From Marinobacter bohaiensis (lineage in GTDB: Bacteria > Pseudomonadota > Gammaproteobacteria > Pseudomonadales > Oleiphilaceae): DNA of 64,000 nt. A model generated the notes under the pieces. That model did no database searches and had not been told where the DNA came from. It saw nothing but the letters and a program-made list of their open reading frames with translations. Location: assembly GCF_003258515.1 (NCBI RefSeq), contig NZ_QGEH01000001.1, positions 186,001 through 250,000 of the forward strand, written 5' to 3'. Shown piece by piece: positions 18,112 to 26,296 of this stretch (its first letter is position 1; every line of letters starts with the position of its first letter). The position numbers and the translations under genes are program-made.

Positions 18112-18125
18112 CGTCAACGCGTTGA
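18112..18125. promoter_or_regulatory. Perfect 14-bp palindrome in a divergent promoter region
   Basis: GTCAACGCGTTGAC is an uninterrupted palindrome lying 72 bp upstream of the SixA-CHAD gene and 86 bp upstream of the BASS symporter gene. Its right end overlaps TTGACA (18121-18126), a perfect -35 hexamer, although no well-spaced -10 follows. It is a candidate operator for one or both genes. Confidence 0.45.
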
Positions 18126-18211
18126 CAGTTTAGCCGTCTGGCCGGCTGGTAGGCTGTCCATAATCGCCGCTGCGGTGGACGAATAACAACAATCATTCAG
18201 GTGTTCCGATC

Positions 18212-19111
18212 ATGACCAGTTCCGTGTTCTCGCAGGTGATTCTTCCCCTGAGTCTGTTTGTCATCATGTTCGGCATGGGGTTGTCGCTCCGGGTGGCGGA
18301 TTTTACCCGCGTGGCCCGTTTTCCCCGTGCCGTCCTGCTGGGCAGCGTCGGCCAGATGCTGCTTTTACCTCTGATGGGGTTTGCCGTGGCCGCCTGGCTG
18401 CTGCCGACGCCGGCACTGGCCATCGGTTTGGTGCTGCTGGCGGCCTGTCCCGGCGGCACCACCTCCAATCTGGTCACCTATCTGGCGCGGGGCGACCTGG
18501 CGCTGTCGGTCAGCCTCACCGCCATCAGCAGCCTGCTCACACTGGTCACGATTCCACTGATTACCGGCCTGGCGTTTGTCGCCTTTGCCGACGCCCGGAC
18601 TCAGGTGGAGGTGCCGGTCAGCACGATGATGGGCGCCCTGTTCCTGATCACTCTGCTGCCGGTCATGCTGGGTATGGGGGTGCGCGCCCGGGCCGAGCGC
18701 GTGGCCGCCTGGCTGGAGCCCAAGGTGAACGTGTTCGGCGCGTTGTTCCTGGTGTTCCTGATCGTGGTGATCGTGGCCCAGCAGGGCGAAACCATGATCA
18801 CCCAGGTGGCGGATACCGGGCTGGCGACGCTGGTGCTCAATGCGGGCATGATGGGGATCGGATTCGGTCTGGCCCGGGCTTTCCGTCTCAATGCCGACCA
18901 GTCCACCTCCATCACCCTCGAAATTGGCATCCAGAATTCCACCCTGGCGATCCTGGTGGCCACCACCTTTCTCGGGAATGCCCAGATGGCGGTTCCGGCG
19001 GCCGTGTACTCCCTGGTGATGTACCTGTCCGGTGCGGCGGTGGTGGGCTGGCGCTACCGCCAGAGGCAGCAACTGCAGGGCGCCGTACTCCCCGAAAACG
19101 ACCCGGCCTGA
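18212..19111 (+). CDS. Bile acid:sodium symporter (BASS/SBF) family transporter
   Basis: This 299-residue membrane protein has about nine to ten hydrophobic helices and the SBF-family motif LLAACPGGTTSNLVTYLARGD, plus EIGIQNSTLAILVA near the C-terminus, both forming the Na+/substrate core. Bacterial BASS proteins move organic anions such as pyruvate, pantothenate or bile salts; the substrate is not identifiable here. It is a single gene followed by a perfect hairpin. Confidence 0.9.
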   Translation: MTSSVFSQVILPLSLFVIMFGMGLSLRVADFTRVARFPRAVLLGSVGQMLLLPLMGFAVAAWLLPTPALAIGLVLLAACPGGTTSNLVTYLARGDLALSVSLTAISSLLTLVTIPLITGLAFVAFADARTQVEVPVSTMMGALFLITLLPVMLGMGVRARAERVAAWLEPKVNVFGALFLVFLIVVIVAQQGETMITQVADTGLATLVLNAGMMGIGFGLARAFRLNADQSTSITLEIGIQNSTLAILVATTFLGNAQMAVPAAVYSLVMYLSGAAVVGWRYRQRQQLQGAVLPENDPA

Positions 19112-19124
19112 GGCGCCAGATGCG

Positions 19125-19147
19125 GGCGTTCAGTTTTGCTGAACGCC
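19125..19147 (+). terminator. Hairpin after the BASS gene
   Basis: A perfect 9-bp stem (GGCGTTCAG, loop TTTTG, CTGAACGCC) lies 14 bases after the stop codon. No U-tract follows directly, so it may be a weak terminator or an mRNA 3'-end stabiliser. Confidence 0.5.
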
Positions 19148-19241
19148 GACGTCAAAAACCTTTCGATGGATCGGGACAGGGCAACTGCGTTGTCATGGTG
19201 TTGAGCCAGTATCCAACACCGTCGTCATCGGGAGGTTTGCC

Positions 19242-19409
19242 ATGAAACCGAATCGCACCCACCAACTCGAGCAACTGATCCACACCCAGGGCACCGCGGC
19301 GGACCCCACCCGCCGGGCCCGCGCGCAGTTCCTGCGCAGCCTTCTCCAGCGTCGCCGCCGGACGGCCACCGCGCCGCAGCCCGCGCTGAAGCGCGTGCCG
19401 TCCGCGTGA
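19242..19409 (+). CDS. Small basic protein, 55 residues, unknown
   Basis: A strong ribosome binding site (GGGAGG, 7 bases from ATG) precedes a 55-codon frame beginning MKPNRTHQLEQLIHTQGTAA. The product is very rich in Arg, with an RRRR cluster in the middle (SLLQRRRRT), resembling in character the DUF1127-type small protein encoded nearby on the other strand. I do not recognise a family. The case rests on the ribosome binding site, neighbour context and amphipathic basic composition. Confidence 0.45.
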   Translation: MKPNRTHQLEQLIHTQGTAADPTRRARAQFLRSLLQRRRRTATAPQPALKRVPSA

Positions 19410-19697
19410 CTGGGCTGTGGCGGTGATCGGAAGCGAATGGGTGATCTTGTCGATGCGGCTACTAACGGCCATCCCTGGCGTTGTTCGGCAAGCACACGCA
19501 TTCGCTTCCCGCTTGAGCTGACCGGTGGCCATATCCGAAGGGTCCCGCAAACGAGCAGGCGGGATCCTCCGCCGCCGTCAGCGTGCTCTCCGTCTTGTGT
19601 TACCCGTCAAACCGCTTTCTGAACAGGCCTTCCGGGCACTGAATGTCTGTTGGAGACATGCCCGCGTACACCATGCCCCTGAATAAAAGTCCCGCAC
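19410..19697. other. Non-coding stretch
   Basis: There is no convincing gene in this stretch: frames are short and lack ribosome binding sites. The only clear element nearby is the minus-strand terminator that begins at its right edge. Confidence 0.5.
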
Positions 19698-19729
19698 AAA
19701 AAAAGGGGTGAGCCGGCGCAGCTCACCCC
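19698..19729 (-). terminator. Intrinsic terminator of the DUF1127 gene
   Basis: On the minus strand a 9-bp perfect stem (GGGGTGAGC with GCTCACCCC, loop of 7) is followed by seven T residues (complement of A at 19698-19704). It lies 36 bases after the DUF1127 gene stop. Confidence 0.85.
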
Positions 19730-19764
19730 AAACGGGGCCGTTGGGCCCCGCGACAGGCCGGGGA

Positions 19765-19998
19765 TCATTCCTGCCAGAACGGCTTGTTCATTTCGCGCTG
19801 CAGGCTACCGGGTTCGAGGCCGATATCCCGTTCCATGTGTGCCAGCCAGGCCGGTGTGGCGCGGCCGAATTCGTCACGCAGGGCGCGCCGGTTGGCGGCG
19901 CGGCGGCGCCAGATGCGCCAGCGGCGGACCAGGGTCAGGCGGGCGGGATCGAAACCCCGCAGCGAACGGCGATGGGTGTTCAGGATCATGGTGGACAT
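19765..19998 (-). CDS. DUF1127 (YjiS-like) small protein
   Basis: This 77-residue Arg-rich protein ends with the DUF1127 signature: a W/R-rich helix (LVRRWRIWRRRAANRRAL) followed by ERDIGLEPGS and KPFWQE. Members include short regulators that bind RNA in alphaproteobacteria and are linked to phosphate or stress responses in some species; the gammaproteobacterial role is unclear. GGGAGG sits 7 bases before the ATG at 19998, supporting this start over one three codons downstream. It is divergent from a LysR gene, with a LysR-type site between them. Confidence 0.82.
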   Translation of the reverse strand: MSTMILNTHRRSLRGFDPARLTLVRRWRIWRRRAANRRALRDEFGRATPAWLAHMERDIGLEPGSLQREMNKPFWQE

Positions 19999-20087
19999 GG
20001 CAGTTCCTCCCTGTAAGCGTCGGCGGTGCCGCGCTGGTCAACGTCCTTTGATGCTAGGCACTGAGCGTGCGGGGCGGAATCTATTAA

Positions 20088-20108
20088 TTCTTCACGCGGC
20101 GTTAAGAA
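20088..20108. promoter_or_regulatory. LysR-type operator TTCTT-N11-AAGAA
   Basis: A dyad TTCTT, exactly 11 bases, then AAGAA fits the T-N11-A rule of LysR-family binding sites. It sits midway in the 211-bp region between the divergent DUF1127 gene and the LysR gene, as expected for a regulator that controls itself and its divergent neighbour. Confidence 0.6.
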
Positions 20109-20209
20109 ATCCTGAACGTGGGGAAGGGCGGCGCGGCAGACGCCGGTGTCGCACCCTGCTATTCTGCCGGGAGCAGTCGGAAGGAGAACCGGCTGGAAGG
20201 GAGGGCGAG

Positions 20210-21151
20210 ATGCACATACAGATCGACAAACTCCGTTCCTTTGCGTTGATTGCGGAGGAAAAGAACCTGACGCGGGCGGCGGAACGGCGCTTTTCCACGC
20301 CGGCGGCGGTCAGCGCCCAGCTCAAGCAACTGGAGGACGCGCTCGAGCTGCAACTGTTCGAACGCACCAGCAAGGGCATGCTGCTGACCGACGCCGGCTG
20401 CCGCCTATTGCCCCTGGCCAATCGTATCCTGGGCAATCTGGCGGAATTCGAGACCACCGCCAAGGCCATCGCCGGCCGGGCGCGCACCCAGTTGCTGTTC
20501 GGTCTCAACGCGCTGCCCGAGCTGCTGCGCTTCGAACCCCTGATGGACGCCACCGCCAAGGCGTTGCCGGACGTGTCGCTGGTGATCCGCTCCGGCACCT
20601 CACCGGATAACCAGCGCGCCGTGCTGGCCGGGGAACTGGACGCCGGGTTCGTGTTCAGCGGTCGCGACCACCCCGACCTGCTGCGCATGGAGCTGGGCCA
20701 TGTGACCATCGTCACCATCGGTCCGCCCTGTGGCGACCAGGGACCGCTGCCCACCGACGTCAGCGAGCTGGCCCGCCGTCCGTGGATCTCGCCCACCGAG
20801 CAATGCCCCTACATCAACCTCATGCGCCAGACCCTGGGGCACCATTATGCCGGCGCCAACGTGGTGGCCACCTCGGACGACGAGTATTCCACCATCGCCA
20901 TGGTGAAGGCGGGGCTTGGGTTGGGGCTGGTGGAAATCAACCTGGCCCAGATGGCGGCTTGCCGCGGCGAAGTCACGCTCTATTCGGAGACCAATGCACG
21001 GGTTCCGCTGTACCTGGTGATGCGCTGCGACCGCCATCACGACCTGCCGGAACTGGAGGTGTTCGCCCGCCTGGTGCGCGACCAGTGGCAGTCCGAGCGG
21101 CAGGGCAAAGCACCGGAGCAACCGCCTGAACTGGCGATTACCGCTTCCTGA
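20210..21151 (+). CDS. LysR-family transcriptional regulator
   Basis: This 313-residue protein has an N-terminal winged HTH (residues 1-60, with AAERRFSTPAAVSAQLKQLED as the recognition region) and a LysR substrate-binding domain (about 90-300). Start at 20210 is chosen for the GGGAGGGCGAG just upstream and because MHIQIDKLRSF begins the HTH domain; the frame is open further upstream but without homology. The divergent DUF1127 gene and the TTCTT-N11-AAGAA site between them suggest it controls that gene. The inducer is unknown. Confidence 0.9.
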   Translation: MHIQIDKLRSFALIAEEKNLTRAAERRFSTPAAVSAQLKQLEDALELQLFERTSKGMLLTDAGCRLLPLANRILGNLAEFETTAKAIAGRARTQLLFGLNALPELLRFEPLMDATAKALPDVSLVIRSGTSPDNQRAVLAGELDAGFVFSGRDHPDLLRMELGHVTIVTIGPPCGDQGPLPTDVSELARRPWISPTEQCPYINLMRQTLGHHYAGANVVATSDDEYSTIAMVKAGLGLGLVEINLAQMAACRGEVTLYSETNARVPLYLVMRCDRHHDLPELEVFARLVRDQWQSERQGKAPEQPPELAITAS

Positions 21152-21280
21152 GGATCCAGTTATGGGCTGACTGGGTATTTGTCGCGGGGGACGTCGCTGT
21201 TATAGGGTCTCGCGCAGCGTGTTACGCCTTATGCATTGATCCGCCAATCAGGTTCAGCGGATAACGATCAGGAGAGACAG

Positions 21281-21946
21281 ATGGAACGGGTACTGATTAC
21301 CGGAGCCAACCGAGGTGTCGGACTGGAACTGGCGCGCCATTATGCCCGCCAGGAATGGGCCGTGATTGGCGTTTGCCGGCAGTCGTCTGAGGAGCTGGCC
21401 GCGGTGGCCGAGCAGGTCATCGACGGCGTGGACGTGACCCAGGCGGCGGGCATTGAGCGGCTGGTGTCGGCGGTCAGCCAGACCGACGGCCTGGACCTGC
21501 TGATCAACAACGCCGGCCTGCTGCACGATGAAGTGCTGGGCGACATCGACTTCGACTCGATCCGCGCCCAGATGGAAATCAACGCCTACGCGCCGCTGCG
21601 GGTCACCGAGGCTTTGCTGCCCTATCTGCGCGAGGGCGCCAAGATCGCCAACATCACCAGCCGCATGGGCTCGATCGCCGACAACGACTCCGGTGGCCGC
21701 TACGGGTACCGTGCCTCCAAGGCGGCTCTCAACGCCTTTGGCCGTTCCCTGGCCATGGACCTCAAACCTCGCGGAATCGCCGTCGCCCAGCTGCATCCGG
21801 GCTTCGTGAAGACCCGCATGGTCAACTTCGGTGGCCTGATCACACCGGCCGAATCGGCGCTCGGGCTGGCCACCCGCATCGAGGCCCTGAATCTCGACAA
21901 CACCGGCTCCTTCTGGCACAGCAACGGCGAAGAACTGCCCTGGTAA
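21281..21946 (+). CDS. Short-chain dehydrogenase/reductase
   Basis: This 221-residue classical SDR has the nucleotide motif TGANRGVG (residues 7-14), NNAG, the catalytic Ser in ITSRMGS and YxxxK in YGYRASK. Short length and overall pattern resemble the CsgA/C-factor-like SDR group. It should oxidise or reduce an alcohol/ketone with NAD(P)(H); the substrate is unknown. GGAGAGACAG precedes the ATG. It is convergent with the Hpt-REC-REC gene, with only 4 bases between stops. Confidence 0.88.
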   Translation: MERVLITGANRGVGLELARHYARQEWAVIGVCRQSSEELAAVAEQVIDGVDVTQAAGIERLVSAVSQTDGLDLLINNAGLLHDEVLGDIDFDSIRAQMEINAYAPLRVTEALLPYLREGAKIANITSRMGSIADNDSGGRYGYRASKAALNAFGRSLAMDLKPRGIAVAQLHPGFVKTRMVNFGGLITPAESALGLATRIEALNLDNTGSFWHSNGEELPW

Positions 21947-21950
21947 CCGG

Positions 21951-23171
21951 TTACGAACGCGCCGACTGCAACCGGGCCCGGCGCCGGGCCTTATGGCCCA
22001 GGGCCTGAACGGTCAGGGTCAGCTGTTGCGGCGGCACCGGCTTGATCAGGAACAGCTCGGTCAGCAGGCTCGCCGCTTCCAGTTCCCGCCAGTGCTGGAT
22101 CTCACCCGAGATGAACACCATGGGTGTGAACTGGAAGGCCTCCTTCTCGCGAATGATGCTTGCCAGTTCCGGGCCGGACACGTCCGGCATCATCACGTCC
22201 AGCACGATCACGTCGGGCCGGAAGCCGTCGAGGCCGTCAAAGGCATCCAGGGGGCTGGCGATTTCCCGCACCTCCAGTCCGGCCACGCGCAGGCTGGCGG
22301 CGGCCGCCGCCAATAGATCCACGTCATCGTCCACCAGCAGGACCCGCAGCGGTGTGTCGCTATCGGGGTTGCTGAACGGCTCCAGCAGCCGCAACAGCGT
22401 CTCCCGCTCCACCGGTTTGGTCAGGTAGCGCGCCGCACCGGCGCGCAGGGCCCGCAGGCGGGCTTCCAGGGTATCCATCACCGATACGAAGAGGATGGGG
22501 ATGGCGTGGGTCCAGTGACGCTTGAGCCGTTTCAGGTATTCGGCCCCGGCGTAGGTGGCGCCGTCGAAGCGCATGTCCATGATAATGGCGTCGGGTCGTG
22601 TCAGGCCGGGGAACAGGTCCGCGTAGACGGCGATGGAATGGAAGGTTTCGGTGCGGTAGCCCGCCTCCGTCAGCCAGTGCGCGATGAGAGCCGTCTGCTG
22701 GGGATCGTCATCGACGATATGGATGTGGCGCGTCTGCGGGGGCGCCTCCGGCGGCAGGACCGAGATCAGCATCTGGTCTGGCGGCTGATCGCGCAAGGTG
22801 GTCAGGTGATCCGCGAGGAACCGGAGTTCGCGCCACTCGATGCTGTCGCTTGGCGCCGTTTCCAGCGCCTGGCGCCGGAGTAGCCGGGCCATCGCTTCGG
22901 CGGTACGACCCACTTCCCGGTATCCGTAGGTGCTGGCGGCGCCGATCAGGTTATGCAGGCCGTCGCCGGCCCGGCGGGCCGCCGCCTGCGCGCCGGGGTC
23001 TTGCTCCGTGCCCTGTATGCGATGGATGGCGGCGACAATGGCATCGATCCGGGCCGGGAGATGGGCGCGGAATTGCTGCTGCAGATGCTCCAGCTTGCGC
23101 GCCAGGCTGCTTTTTTCCTCGAAATCGCGGGTGCTGCGGGATTCGGATGCATCGAACGTGTCGTCGTCCAT
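21951..23171 (-). CDS. Hpt-REC-REC response regulator
   Basis: This 406-residue cytoplasmic signalling protein has an N-terminal Hpt-like helical domain with candidate phospho-His73 (GLHNLIGAAS), then two receiver domains: REC1 about 148-265 with DDD at 154-156 and phospho-Asp199, and REC2 about 276-392 with phospho-Asp325 (VIVLDVMMPDVSG). There is no DNA-binding, GGDEF or EAL output domain, so it acts as a phosphorelay hub or adaptor. It lies 81 bp downstream of the BMP/SBP fusion gene and probably belongs to the same minus-strand unit. No cognate kinase is next to it. Confidence 0.85.
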   Translation of the reverse strand: MDDDTFDASESRSTRDFEEKSSLARKLEHLQQQFRAHLPARIDAIVAAIHRIQGTEQDPGAQAAARRAGDGLHNLIGAASTYGYREVGRTAEAMARLLRRQALETAPSDSIEWRELRFLADHLTTLRDQPPDQMLISVLPPEAPPQTRHIHIVDDDPQQTALIAHWLTEAGYRTETFHSIAVYADLFPGLTRPDAIIMDMRFDGATYAGAEYLKRLKRHWTHAIPILFVSVMDTLEARLRALRAGAARYLTKPVERETLLRLLEPFSNPDSDTPLRVLLVDDDVDLLAAAAASLRVAGLEVREIASPLDAFDGLDGFRPDVIVLDVMMPDVSGPELASIIREKEAFQFTPMVFISGEIQHWRELEAASLLTELFLIKPVPPQQLTLTVQALGHKARRRARLQSARS

Positions 23172-23252
23172 GGTTGCTTCCTCCCTGATGTTGGGCCGTG
23201 CTATCCGGCGGAGCCTCCGATGGCTAACCGGGAGTATAGACCCTGGCGTCGA

Positions 23253-25067
23253 TCACTGGGTCCATGCCGCTCCCGGTGGTCGGTTATCGGCTTTCGCCTC
23301 ATCGACCTTCGCTTTCTCAACCCCGTTGTTACCCGTCTCAACGCCCGGACCCTCGAAGTAGCGATCGGCCTGGTCCCACAGCGCCACGGACTCGCGCACC
23401 TGGGACAACTGATTCCAGAGTTCCTCGCTGAAGCGCGGGTAGGTGCGGTAGAAATCCCGGCTCAACAGCAGGTAGCTGGCTTCCTCGCCGATCGCATCCG
23501 CCGTCTTGACGATGGTGTTGCGCAACCGGGGTGAACGGCCAATCAGGTAGTCGGCGTGCAGTGGATCGGCGACCACCGTGTTGACCCGGGCCCGTTCCAG
23601 CATCCCCAGGCGGCTGCGCAGGTTGTCGTTGTGTGACAGGTCGACGCCCTTGCGCGCCAGGTCCTCGGCGATGCGCGTGCCCAGCGGGACCGCGATGGGC
23701 ATCAGGCGGTAATCGACGCCGGTTGGACTGTCGGCCCGGCGATAGACGGCCAGGTCCCAATGCATGAGCGCACGGGAAGGATCCGGCCGGCCGTCCTCCA
23801 CCGGATAGACGGCGATGTTGTCCAGCTCCGGGCTGATTGATTTGACCAGCAGGGCGTCGGCCTCGTTGCGGCCCAGGCTGTAGATTCCGCGGCGCAGGGG
23901 CTGGCGCTCGTAGTGGAAGGGCACACCCAGTTCCTGGCTGGCCAGGTTGAGGGCGTCGATGACCAGTCCGGGTCGGTTGTCGCCGCCGGTTTGGGGGGCG
24001 TTGGTGATGTAGGGCCACTGTGGGGTATCGGGCAGCAGCACGCGGATGCTGAGGGGGCGGCGTTCGGTGGCGATGGCGCTGCCGTCGCTGTCGCTGACGA
24101 TCAGCCGGCCGGCCAGGATGTCGTTGCGCACCTGGTCCACCGCGTCGTGCATGGCGCGGGTGATCAGCGGTGCATTGTGCTCGTCCATGGCCAGGCCGAC
24201 GCCGTCCTGGGCCAGTCCCAGATGCTTGACGCGATTGCGCCACAGCCCCCAGCGCTCGCTCACCAGCGCCACGTAGACCGCCCGGTCCAGCTTCTTGAGC
24301 ACCGAGGTCAGTACATGACCGGGGGCCACGTCATTCTGGTTGCTGTCCACTCCGATGCCCAGGGCACCGGCTTCCGCCAGAGCGCGCAGAGTGCCTTCGC
24401 CGCTACTGCCGGCGGCGGAGAAGACGATGTCGGCCTGGTCGGCGAGTAGTTTCCGGCCGGCCTGGTAGCCGGCGTCGGCGTCGTCGAAGGGGCGCGCACT
24501 GTTGTCCGACAGGTACAGCGTGCGGGTTCGGATCACCGGATTGACCGATTGGGCGCCGGCAAAGAACCCCTCCCGGAAATCCTCGATGGCAGGGATTTTC
24601 ATGCCGCCGACGAAACCCAGCACCTGGCTTTCGGTGCGATAGGCGGCGAGGACCCCGGCCAGGTAGGCGGCTTCCCGTTCGCGGAACAGGATCGAGCGCA
24701 CGTTGGGGAGGTCCAGCGAGTAGTCGATGGTGATGAAGGTGGTGTCCGGATGGGCCTCGGCGGCGGCACGGACGATACGTGCGGTGGCGGCGCCGGGGGC
24801 CAGAATGGGGTTGCGGCCGCCGCGGATCAGCGTATCCAGGTAGCGGTGGTACTGTCGCGGGTTGGCGGAGGCTTTGTAAGCGTAGTCGATGCCCTTGCGT
24901 TCAGCGTAGGTCTGCACGCCTTCCAGCAATTGCTGGTTAAAGGCGTTGTCCTGCACTACGTCGGAGTTGAAAAGGATCGCGGGGCGGAACGAGCTGTCGG
25001 CGTGGGCCGTCAGGGTAAGGAGCAGGGTAATGATCAGTGCCGTGAAAGTTGCCCGGTGCAAGCGCAT
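23253..25067 (-). CDS. Secreted fusion of a BMP/PnrA-type and an SBP_bac_3-type binding domain
   Basis: This 604-residue protein has a Sec signal peptide (cleavage AHA-D at 23/24). Residues about 28-315 look like the BMP/PnrA family (NAFNQQLLEG, FVGGMKIPAIEDFREGFFAGA, DVVFSAAGSSGEGT-like segment, GVDSNQND). After a linker, residues about 335-570 resemble a type II solute-binding or SBP_bac_3 domain (PGLVIDALNLASQELGVPFHYE, ELWNQLSQVR). Two ligand-binding folds in one soluble periplasmic chain with no transporter genes beside it suggests a sensory input, not an uptake protein. ATG at 25067 is the only start that gives a signal peptide. Confidence 0.75.
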   Translation of the reverse strand: MRLHRATFTALIITLLLTLTAHADSSFRPAILFNSDVVQDNAFNQQLLEGVQTYAERKGIDYAYKASANPRQYHRYLDTLIRGGRNPILAPGAATARIVRAAAEAHPDTTFITIDYSLDLPNVRSILFREREAAYLAGVLAAYRTESQVLGFVGGMKIPAIEDFREGFFAGAQSVNPVIRTRTLYLSDNSARPFDDADAGYQAGRKLLADQADIVFSAAGSSGEGTLRALAEAGALGIGVDSNQNDVAPGHVLTSVLKKLDRAVYVALVSERWGLWRNRVKHLGLAQDGVGLAMDEHNAPLITRAMHDAVDQVRNDILAGRLIVSDSDGSAIATERRPLSIRVLLPDTPQWPYITNAPQTGGDNRPGLVIDALNLASQELGVPFHYERQPLRRGIYSLGRNEADALLVKSISPELDNIAVYPVEDGRPDPSRALMHWDLAVYRRADSPTGVDYRLMPIAVPLGTRIAEDLARKGVDLSHNDNLRSRLGMLERARVNTVVADPLHADYLIGRSPRLRNTIVKTADAIGEEASYLLLSRDFYRTYPRFSEELWNQLSQVRESVALWDQADRYFEGPGVETGNNGVEKAKVDEAKADNRPPGAAWTQ

Positions 25068-25237
25068 GCGTGGTTCCGCGTAACGATTCTCCCTCCATTT
25101 TGCCCGTTGGAGTGGATGTGTCGCAATCCGGGCTGTGTCGTCGATTCCGGACGGCCTGATGCGGCGGCAGGTCGTCCCCGACGCAACGTCCCGGGTGGGC
25201 GACAAAGGACGCTTGGAGCCCTGGTTCACGGCCGGGG

Positions 25238-26296
25238 TCAGGGCGTCAGGATCTGGCCGCGGTAGTCGCTGGGGGTACTGCCGGTCCAGCGCTTGAAGGC
25301 GCGCCGGAAGTTGGTGGGGTCATTGCAGTTGAGGTAGTCCGCCACCTGCTCATTGCTCCAGGCCTTGATGTGGAACAGGTACAGGCTGGCGTGCAGGCGG
25401 GCTTCGTCGAGCAGACGCTGGAAGCTGCACTGGTGGTGCTTGAGTTTGCGTTTGAAGGTGGCCGGACTCATGCCGAAATGACCGGCGACCTGCTCCAGGC
25501 TGAGCGGCCGCGACAGGTTCTGGTAGAGATGGCGATAGACCACTTCCAGGAAACCGCGTCTGGCACCCAGCTCAGCCAGCAGCGTATCCGCCTCGCCGCG
25601 GGCCACGGTGGTGATCATCTCGGAACCGGGGCGCCAGCGCTGGTGCAGCCACTGGCGTTCGATCAGCATCACGTCCACGGCCGCGCTGAAGCGCAGGTGT
25701 TCGCCGAAATAGACGTCGTACTGGGCCCGGTGGGCCGGGGCCTTGCCGTGGAACAGGTAGCGCCAGGGCAGCTTGCGGCCGGCCAGCCAGGCGCTGACCG
25801 AGGCGACCGCGCTCATGGCGGTTTCGGTCAGGAACGGGCGCAACGCGCCGGTGCCGATGGGGTCCAGCCAGACCAGGTAGCACCAGCGTTCGTCCTCCAC
25901 CACCTGCGGCACCAGCCAGGGAAACAGCAGCGGCTGGTAGCGGCGAATCACTGCGAGCATGTCCGCCAGGCTCCCGGCCTGCTGCAGCAGGGTGCTGATT
26001 GCGCCGTAATGGCCCGGAAACAGGCGGCTTCCCCAGAGGAATCCCAGTTCCTGGCCACGCTCCATCTGCCGCGCGTTGTCGATCAGACGCAGGGACTGGG
26101 CCGGGCTGATACAGGCCTGGCCGCGGTACAGGTCGTCCAGGAACAGGCCGGTGTGACGCAGCAGCTTGTGGCTGCGGGCGCCGCGGTCCTGGGCCAGCTC
26201 GATCAGCAACGCGGGCTGGTGATGGGCGGCGATAAACCGGCTGTCGGCATCGTACCAGCGTGTCTCGACCGCGGCCTGGGACGGGGTGCGGCTCAT
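25238..26296 (-). CDS. AraC-family transcriptional regulator
   Basis: This 352-residue protein has an N-terminal Arabinose_bd-like ligand domain (OruR/ArgR-type, about residues 20-215) and a C-terminal double HTH (about 245-345: LEQVAGHFGMSPATFKRKL and NEQVADYLNCNDPTNFRRAFKRWTGSTPSDYR). It overlaps the upstream GGDEF gene by 4 bases (ATGA at 26293-26296), so the two are co-translated. Through that gene it lies behind a Pho box. Its target is unknown; the neighbouring BMP/SBP gene, 170 bp downstream, is a candidate. Confidence 0.88.
   Translation of the reverse strand: MSRTPSQAAVETRWYDADSRFIAAHHQPALLIELAQDRGARSHKLLRHTGLFLDDLYRGQACISPAQSLRLIDNARQMERGQELGFLWGSRLFPGHYGAISTLLQQAGSLADMLAVIRRYQPLLFPWLVPQVVEDERWCYLVWLDPIGTGALRPFLTETAMSAVASVSAWLAGRKLPWRYLFHGKAPAHRAQYDVYFGEHLRFSAAVDVMLIERQWLHQRWRPGSEMITTVARGEADTLLAELGARRGFLEVVYRHLYQNLSRPLSLEQVAGHFGMSPATFKRKLKHHQCSFQRLLDEARLHASLYLFHIKAWSNEQVADYLNCNDPTNFRRAFKRWTGSTPSDYRGQILTP

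Noticed and set aside
18105-18130. A fourth Pho box upstream of SixA-CHAD
   Set aside because: Only one half-site (CTGTCAA) is good; the second half is TTGACGT, and the sequence is better explained as a palindrome.
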